A stretch of DNA of 40,244 bases, from the NCBI GenBank assembly GCA_018058095.1, contig JAGPCO010000072.1, positions 1 to 40,244 of the forward strand, written 5' to 3'. The translations under genes were made by a program, and so were the position numbers. The notes beneath the pieces were generated by a model, which had not been told where the DNA came from, ran no database searches, and saw nothing but the letters and a program-made list of their open reading frames with translations. Positions 35,837 to 40,244 of this stretch are shown here, piece after piece. This DNA comes from Kofleriaceae bacterium (lineage in GTDB: Bacteria; Myxococcota_A; Polyangia; Haliangiales; Haliangiaceae). Each line of letters starts with the position of its first letter. The stretch's first letter is position 1.

Positions 35837-37042
35837 GTTCCCGGCGCCGGCGCCGTGGCGCGGCGCCTGCTTGGCGGCGACGAACGCGTTGACCTTGCGC
35901 CACTCGCGGTCGAGGAAGGCGACGCGGGCGGCCGGGTCGGTCGGGACGCTCGCCGCCGCCACCCGCCAGAACTTCACCTTGACCGTCACCCCGACCATGC
36001 CGCCGTTGGCGAAGTCGGGGAACGCGGCCGAACCCTCGTAGCCGGTGTGGGCGCAGAACACCAGGTCGGCGTCGGGCCGCGCCTGCATCAGCGCCAGCGT
36101 GCCGGCGTGGCGCAGCGGCAACACGTGGGTCAGCGCCTCGGCCTCGGCCGCTGCCGCCGGGTGCTTGTCGCGCAGGCGCCGGATGAGCGCCTCGCGCCGG
36201 GCCGCCGTGAAGCGCGTGCCCTCGGGGAAGATCAGGATGGACTCCTGCGGATGCAGGTGCGTGGTGATGGCCGCACAGGCCGCCAGCTCGCGCCGCGGGT
36301 CGGCCGAGCCGCGCTTGATGAACGCGAACGGCATGCGGTGGCCGATGGCGTCGACGATGGGCGCCCACAGCAGCTCGGCCTTGAGGATGATGCGCAGGCG
36401 CACGCCGTGGGTCGAGGTGATGAGGCCGATGGGCAGGATGGTGTCGGCGGTGGAGGCGTGGCGCGACAGCAGGATGGTCGGGCCGTCGCGCAGCAGCTCC
36501 GACCCTTCCACCTCGTAGCTGATGCCGAACAGGCGGGCCATGACGTCGGCGTTCCAGCGCGCCCACAGCCGCTCGGCCGCCAGGCTCCACCGGTTGTTGG
36601 CGCGGTAGTTCCAGCCGAAGCCAGAGCCAACCCAGGCGGCAAACAGCAGGCACAGGCCCCAGGCCTGGCCGAACAGCACCGCGCCGAACCACAGGTAGAA
36701 GCGGCAGCGCGACAGCGGGCGGCCGGCGCGCAGGTCCCCGACCAGCAGGATCAGCAGCGCCAGCGGCGCGAGCCCCCACCACAAGACCGTCAGCAGCAGC
36801 TGGGCCGGCATGGTGACCAGGCGGCGCCCGAGCTTGCGATGCCAGGGGTCGTGCCGGATGGCGGGCCGGATGTCGACGTCGGCGAGCGAGGCCAGCGTCG
36901 CCCGGCTCGGCGGCGCGACCGTGCCGGCGGCGAGGCGGACCGCGGCGGCGACCGTGCGGGCCGCCCGCGGGGCTGGGCTGGTGGCCTGGCCCAGCGCGGG
37001 CTGCGACGGTCGAGACGGCGAGGCGACGTCGGACTCCATCAT
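35834..37042 (-). CDS. PlsC-type acyltransferase (1-acylglycerol-3-phosphate acyltransferase-like)
   Basis: A 402-aa membrane acyltransferase. Motif I is HASTAD (HX4D) in 'LLSRHASTADTI'; 'IFPEGTRF' is motif III; 'IKRGSADPRREL' lies between. Three hydrophobic stretches before the catalytic domain ('LLLTVLWWGLAPLALLILLVG', 'FYLWFGAVLFGQAWGLCLLFAAW') anchor it. The first 65 residues are Pro/Ala/Ser-rich. It should acylate a lysophospholipid or glycerol phosphate derivative, which fits the nearby CDP-alcohol transferases. ATG at 37042 chosen (a second ATG follows directly); a longer TTG start adds 13 residues with little support. The stop lies at the end of the shared hairpin with LysE. Confidence 0.88.
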   Translation of the reverse strand: MMESDVASPSRPSQPALGQATSPAPRAARTVAAAVRLAAGTVAPPSRATLASLADVDIRPAIRHDPWHRKLGRRLVTMPAQLLLTVLWWGLAPLALLILLVGDLRAGRPLSRCRFYLWFGAVLFGQAWGLCLLFAAWVGSGFGWNYRANNRWSLAAERLWARWNADVMARLFGISYEVEGSELLRDGPTILLSRHASTADTILPIGLITSTHGVRLRIILKAELLWAPIVDAIGHRMPFAFIKRGSADPRRELAACAAITTHLHPQESILIFPEGTRFTAARREALIRRLRDKHPAAAAEAEALTHVLPLRHAGTLALMQARPDADLVFCAHTGYEGSAAFPDFANGGMVGVTVKVKFWRVAAASVPTDPAARVAFLDREWRKVNAFVAAKQAPRHGAGAGN

Positions 37043-37184
37043 CCGGCCCCGGTTGTATGCCGAGGCCGGGGCCGGCGCCAACTGGCGATTGTGCTGGCCA
37101 CCTGCAGGCGGCCGGAATCATTGATGGTCGCACGCCGATCGCTGGGCCTGTAGCCGCGCCGGGAGCGGCCGAATCAGAGCTGCG

Positions 37185-38351
37185 ATGGCACCGCCTGCGC
37201 CGGCCGCCCGCCCTCGCGTGCTCTTCGTCGATGACGAGGTGGTGCTGCTCGAGGGCCTGTCCGACCTGTTCCACCGCCAGTACCAGGTCAGCACCGCGAT
37301 CGGCGCCGAGGCCGGCCTGGCCGCGCTGGCGCGCGAGCGGCCGCAGGTGGTGGTGTCGGACATGCGGATGCCCGGGATGGACGGCGCCACGTTCCTGACC
37401 CGGGTCCGCGAGCATGATCCGGCGGTGGTGCGGCTGCTCCTGACCGGGCACGCCGATCTCGACGCCGCCATCCGCGCGGTCAACCAGGGTGGCGTGTTCC
37501 GCTTCTTGACCAAGCCGTGCCCACCCGAGGTCATGCGGCAGGCCCTGGCCGACGCCGTCGAGCAGCACCGCCTGCTCACCGCGGATCGCGAGCTGATGGC
37601 CGGGCGCCTCGAGCAGCTCACCAGCCAGCTCATCCACGCCGAGCGACTGGCCACGCTCGGCACCCTGTCGGCCTCGGTCGCCCACGAGATGAACAACGCG
37701 CTCACGATCCTGTCCGGCGCCATCGGCGAGGCGCGCGCCTCGACCGCCGCCGGCGCCGCGCTCGATCCCGAGGTGCTGGCCGACCTCGACGCCGGCTACC
37801 AGCGCCTGGTCCGCTACGCCCGCTCGTTCCTGGGCGCGGCGCGGCGGGAGGTGACCGCGGTCGACGATCACGACCTGGGCGCGCTGGTCCGCGATGCCGC
37901 CTCGCTGCTGCGCGATCTCGGCGTGGTCAAGCGGGTCCAGCTCCGCCTCGATCTGCCCGGCCGGCCGGTCCCGGTCCGGATCGACCGGGGCGAGCTCGAG
38001 CAGGTGCTGGTCAACCTGGTCAAGAACGCGGTCGACGCCATCGCCGACACCCGCCGCGGCGGCGAGGTGGAGGTGGCGGTGGTCGCGCGGGGCGACCGCG
38101 CCACGCTGTCGGTGCGGGACGACGGCCCCGGCATCCCGGCCGAGCGCCTGCCGCAGATCTTCGAGCCGTTCTTCACCACCAAGCCAGCCGGGGTCGGCAC
38201 CGGCCTCGGCTTGCCCCTGGTGGCCCAGCTGATCGAGCGGGCCGGCGGCACCGTCGCGGTCGACAGCGTGGTCGGCCGCGGCACGTGCTTCACCATCAGC
38301 GTGCCGATGGCCGCGCTGGTGGTGGGGCAGGCCGTGGCCGCGGTGGCGTGA
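37185..38351 (+). CDS. Hybrid response regulator / histidine kinase (REC-HisKA-HATPase)
   Basis: A 388-aa soluble signalling protein. The N-terminal receiver domain (about 10-125) has the acid pair in 'LFVDDEV', phosphoacceptor D59 in 'VVVSDMRMPGMDG', T87 and K110. A short coiled-coil linker ('LEQLTSQLIHAERLA') precedes the dimerisation helix with H167 in 'LSASVAHEMNN'. The ATPase domain has 'LVNLVKNAVDAI' (N box), 'VRDDGPGIP' (G1), 'FEPFFTTKPAGVGTGLGLPLV' in outline (F and G2). All catalytic residues are present. The order REC then kinase without a membrane segment is typical of cytosolic relay proteins, abundant in myxobacteria. No partner gene is adjacent, so it is an orphan. Confidence 0.94.
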   Translation: MAPPAPAARPRVLFVDDEVVLLEGLSDLFHRQYQVSTAIGAEAGLAALARERPQVVVSDMRMPGMDGATFLTRVREHDPAVVRLLLTGHADLDAAIRAVNQGGVFRFLTKPCPPEVMRQALADAVEQHRLLTADRELMAGRLEQLTSQLIHAERLATLGTLSASVAHEMNNALTILSGAIGEARASTAAGAALDPEVLADLDAGYQRLVRYARSFLGAARREVTAVDDHDLGALVRDAASLLRDLGVVKRVQLRLDLPGRPVPVRIDRGELEQVLVNLVKNAVDAIADTRRGGEVEVAVVARGDRATLSVRDDGPGIPAERLPQIFEPFFTTKPAGVGTGLGLPLVAQLIERAGGTVAVDSVVGRGTCFTISVPMAALVVGQAVAAVA

Positions 38352-38361
38352 GCCCGTACGC

Positions 38362-38388
38362 AGCAGGACGCTGAAGAAGCATCCTGCT
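38362..38388 (+). terminator. Hairpin after the hybrid histidine kinase
   Basis: AGCAGGA pairs with TCCTGCT and GCT with AGC around a 5-base loop, with one mismatch; AGGCATTT follows. A modest intrinsic terminator. Confidence 0.5.
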
Positions 38389-38471
38389 AGGCATTTCGAT
38401 CTCGCAGCCTGCTGAAAACACGGAGCCCGTCCCGACAAACGCGGCGCAGCGGCCGGCGCCGCCCGCGCGAT

Positions 38472-38501
38472 CGGGCACGGGCACGGGCACGGGCACGGGC
38501 A
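38472..38501 (+). repeat. Hexamer tandem repeat (CGGGCA)5
   Basis: Five perfect units followed by an imperfect sixth, in the noncoding gap between the kinase and CotH genes. Confidence 0.85.
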
Positions 38502-38547
38502 CGGGGCAGGTTGGCTTCGAACGCCTTCGGCGTTCTTCAGCAACCTG

Positions 38548-40110
38548 CTAGTCGTCGGGGAAGCTCACCGCGGCGTGGGCCCAGCGCGCATCGATCCACG
38601 CCCGCAGGTACGCCAGCTCGCCATCGACGTCGGTCAGGTCGGTCCGGCTGGCCCAGCGCGGGAACGTGCGATAGGCCCCGGCCCAGGCCCGCCAGTCGCG
38701 CCGCGCCGACGGCTCGATCGTCGCCCACCAGGCGTCGACCTGGGCCTGCACCGTGGACGCCGCCAGCGGTCCGGCCAGGAGCGCCGCGATCCGGTCGCGC
38801 AGCTCCTGTCGGTAGCCCGGGTCGTCGAGCAGGTGGACGAAGATCTGGTTGCGCTGCCGGTACGACCCCTGCGCGTCGGCCGCCTGGCGCTGGGTCTCCC
38901 AGGTCTGGCCGAAGCTGTGGTTGAAGTCCCACGGCAGGTAGCGCCAGCGACCGCCGCCGGCGGCGTCGTGATAGAGGTACGCGTTCTTGCCGGCCGAGTC
39001 GTCGCCGGCGATGAGCGTGACCAGGACCCACCAGTCGGCGAAGTCGGCCCGCTCGAGGCGGGTGTCGACTTCGGCCCGGAACCCGGCGGTGTCGGCGTCG
39101 GCGACCCAGGCGACCAGGTCCTCGAGGTCGGCGAAGGCGCCGGGCTGGCCCGGGTCGGGCAGGCCGGCCTTCTTCTCGTAGCCGTCGGCCAGCGTGGCCT
39201 TGCCATCGCCGTCGTTGTTGTCGCGCCGGAAGTTGGCGTCGTGGTTGTACGCCTTGTACAGGTTGCCGGTGGCGGCCAGGCCGTGGTCGACCATCAGGTC
39301 GTCGTCGACGTGGTCGCTCACCAGGTACAGGCCGAGGTACACGCCGTCGGCGTAGACCACGGCGTGATCGACGCCGATCGGCAGGTGGGTCGCGCTCATC
39401 TGGTTCCAGGTCGCGAAGGCCAGGCGCTGGCGCAGGTACGAGTTGTCGTCGAAGGTCGAGGTCAACACCAGCTTCTTGCGGGCCGGGAAGGCCGCTTCAT
39501 CGAGCCGGTCGTCGTCGGGGAACTTCAGCGTGTAGCTGTTCTTCGGGTAGCTCAGCGACGACGCGCCGCGCTTCTTGGCCTCGGCCTGCACCAGGCGGCC
39601 GCGGTACACGATGGTGGTCGGCGCGTACACCTCGGGGTCCTGCGGGCCCGGATCGAGGAACACCACCGGCAGGCCGAACTCCTCGCGGTAGCGGCCGGGG
39701 TCGCGCACCGGCACGTTGGCCGGGTCATCGAAGGCGTCGGCCACGCCGATCACCAGCGTGGTCGTCTCGACGCCGTCGGGGCCGGGCAGCGTGACCTCGA
39801 GGTCGTACACCGCGGCCTGGTCGAGGCCCGGCGTCCACGCCATCGCCCCGGTCGCCGGATCGAACGACAGCCCGGCCGGGATGGGCTCGCGGTCGGTCGG
39901 TCGGCCAGGCGGGATGGCGGCCAGCGTCGAGCCGGCTGGCACCGGCGCGCCCGAGTCACACACGACCGTCGCGGCGAAGGCCTGCCCCTCCTCCAGCCAG
40001 TACGGCCCGCCTGCGCTGGGCCCGCACGGCGGCTCGCCGTCACACGCGCCGATCAGGACGCCGAGCGCCGCCAGCGGCAGCCTCCACGTCGAGCCCAGGG
40101 CGCGGACCAT
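38548..40110 (-). CDS. CotH-kinase-family lipoprotein with putative Ig-like domain
   Basis: A 520-aa lipoprotein (lipobox LIGAC, C23). Residues about 30-125 look like a cadherin/He-PIG-type domain ('GLSFDPATGAMAWTPGLDQAAVYDLEVTL' in outline). The rest matches the CotH family, atypical protein kinases first known from spore coats: 'KKRGASSLSYPKNSYTLKF', 'LVLTSTFDDNSYLRQRLAF', 'VYADGVYLGLYLVSDHVDDD', 'AYLYHDAAGGGRWRYLPWDFNHSFG' in outline. 'PWDFNHSFG' holds the metal-binding Asp. Family members phosphorylate partner proteins outside the cell or serve as surface proteins; in myxobacteria many copies are secreted with unknown partners. ATG at 40110 gives a normal lipoprotein signal. The stop is the first three bases of a repeat element. 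Confidence 0.88.
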   Translation of the reverse strand: MVRALGSTWRLPLAALGVLIGACDGEPPCGPSAGGPYWLEEGQAFAATVVCDSGAPVPAGSTLAAIPPGRPTDREPIPAGLSFDPATGAMAWTPGLDQAAVYDLEVTLPGPDGVETTTLVIGVADAFDDPANVPVRDPGRYREEFGLPVVFLDPGPQDPEVYAPTTIVYRGRLVQAEAKKRGASSLSYPKNSYTLKFPDDDRLDEAAFPARKKLVLTSTFDDNSYLRQRLAFATWNQMSATHLPIGVDHAVVYADGVYLGLYLVSDHVDDDLMVDHGLAATGNLYKAYNHDANFRRDNNDGDGKATLADGYEKKAGLPDPGQPGAFADLEDLVAWVADADTAGFRAEVDTRLERADFADWWVLVTLIAGDDSAGKNAYLYHDAAGGGRWRYLPWDFNHSFGQTWETQRQAADAQGSYRQRNQIFVHLLDDPGYRQELRDRIAALLAGPLAASTVQAQVDAWWATIEPSARRDWRAWAGAYRTFPRWASRTDLTDVDGELAYLRAWIDARWAHAAVSFPDD

Positions 40111-40116
40111 CAACCC

Positions 40117-40244
40117 ATGGTCGCACAGGACGTGGCGCTCGGTCAGGGCGAGGCGCTGCCGGAGCCGGCGCTGCCGCCGGAGCCGGCCCCGAGCGGCCGG
40201 GTCCGCAGCGAGGCACACATCCGGCGCTCGCATCCGACCTCGGC
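40117..40244 (+). CDS. Possible N-terminus of a gene running off the window
   Basis: An ATG six bases from the divergent CotH start opens a frame to the window end with strongly G/C-biased third positions, like real genes here. It reads MVAQDVALGQGEALPEPAL and continues Pro/Glu-rich. No ribosome site and no recognisable domain; it may be chance. Confidence 0.25.
   Translation, partial: MVAQDVALGQGEALPEPALPPEPAPSGRVRSEAHIRRSHPTS

Larger units (their letters stand above)
38362..38549. repeat. 188-bp region with inverted AGCAGGNNGCTGAAGAA ends
   Basis: AGCAGGACGCTGAAGAAG (38362-38379) and, in reverse, AGCAGGTTGCTGAAGAAC (38532-38549) match at 15 of 18 positions. The left copy also forms its own hairpin with ATCCTGCT at 38381-38388 and can terminate the kinase gene. 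The right copy begins exactly at the CotH-gene stop codon. Between them are five perfect copies of CGGGCA (38472-38501). The same end sequence occurs at both ends of 35789-35836. Confidence 0.6.

Noticed and set aside
38472-38501. CRISPR-like repeat
   Set aside because: It is a plain six-base tandem repeat without spacers; no CRISPR array or cas gene is present in the window.

Overview
This window of very high G+C DNA is almost certainly chromosomal sequence from a myxobacterium (phylum Myxococcota; a Haliangium/Kofleria-like lineage is my guess). The evidence is a MYXO-CTERM sorting tail on one exported protein, an AgmX/PglI-type C-terminal domain, a Ser/Thr kinase fused to a SUMF1-like domain, an OmpA protein with thrombospondin-3 repeats, and many lipoproteins. 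I see no tRNA, rRNA, CRISPR array, prophage or intact insertion sequence.

Layout. 1-5.6 kb (minus strand): a tightly coupled nucleoside-salvage operon, deoC-deoA-punA-cdd-deaminase-lipoprotein, whose genes mostly join through 1-4 base stop/start overlaps. The aldolase DeoC carries an unusual N-terminal helix and cysteine cluster. 5.6-7.4 kb: a membrane Ser/Thr kinase with a C-terminal SUMF1/FGE-like domain. 7.4-13.4 kb (minus): the conserved block trm112-like, prs, rplY, pth, rpsF, rpsR, rplI, dnaB. A 170-bp element with perfect 18-bp inverted ends lies at the dnaB 3' end. 13.4-18.8 kb: an OmpA/TSP3 outer-membrane protein, an arginine-deiminase-superfamily enzyme, an AgmX-like membrane protein and two lipoproteins of unknown role.

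19-28.4 kb is the most distinctive region. On the plus strand it has a MYXO-CTERM surface protein followed by three tandem paralogous diheme cytochrome c lipoproteins, each with its own terminator. On the minus strand it has a ferrochelatase with a cysteine cluster, then a coupled operon of four heme proteins: a CX4CH lipoprotein, an outer-membrane beta-barrel with an N-terminal CXXCH, a CXXCH lipoprotein and a cytochrome P460-like lipoprotein. Together these look like a cell-envelope heme/electron-transfer locus with its own heme-insertion enzyme.

28.7-40.2 kb: a DUF3052-like protein, a stand-alone MEMO1-family protein divergent from a metallophosphoesterase, and an operon of a class III aminotransferase with two CDP-alcohol phosphatidyltransferases and a small membrane protein (probably making an amino-phospholipid). 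These are followed by an MBL-fold hydrolase divergent from a LysE exporter, a PlsC-type acyltransferase, a REC-histidine kinase and a CotH-kinase lipoprotein. A short repeat beginning at or near stop codons marks the 3' ends of both convergent gene pairs here.

Several genes have a -10-like hexamer 6-9 bases before the start codon and no Shine-Dalgarno sequence, which suggests frequent leaderless transcription.
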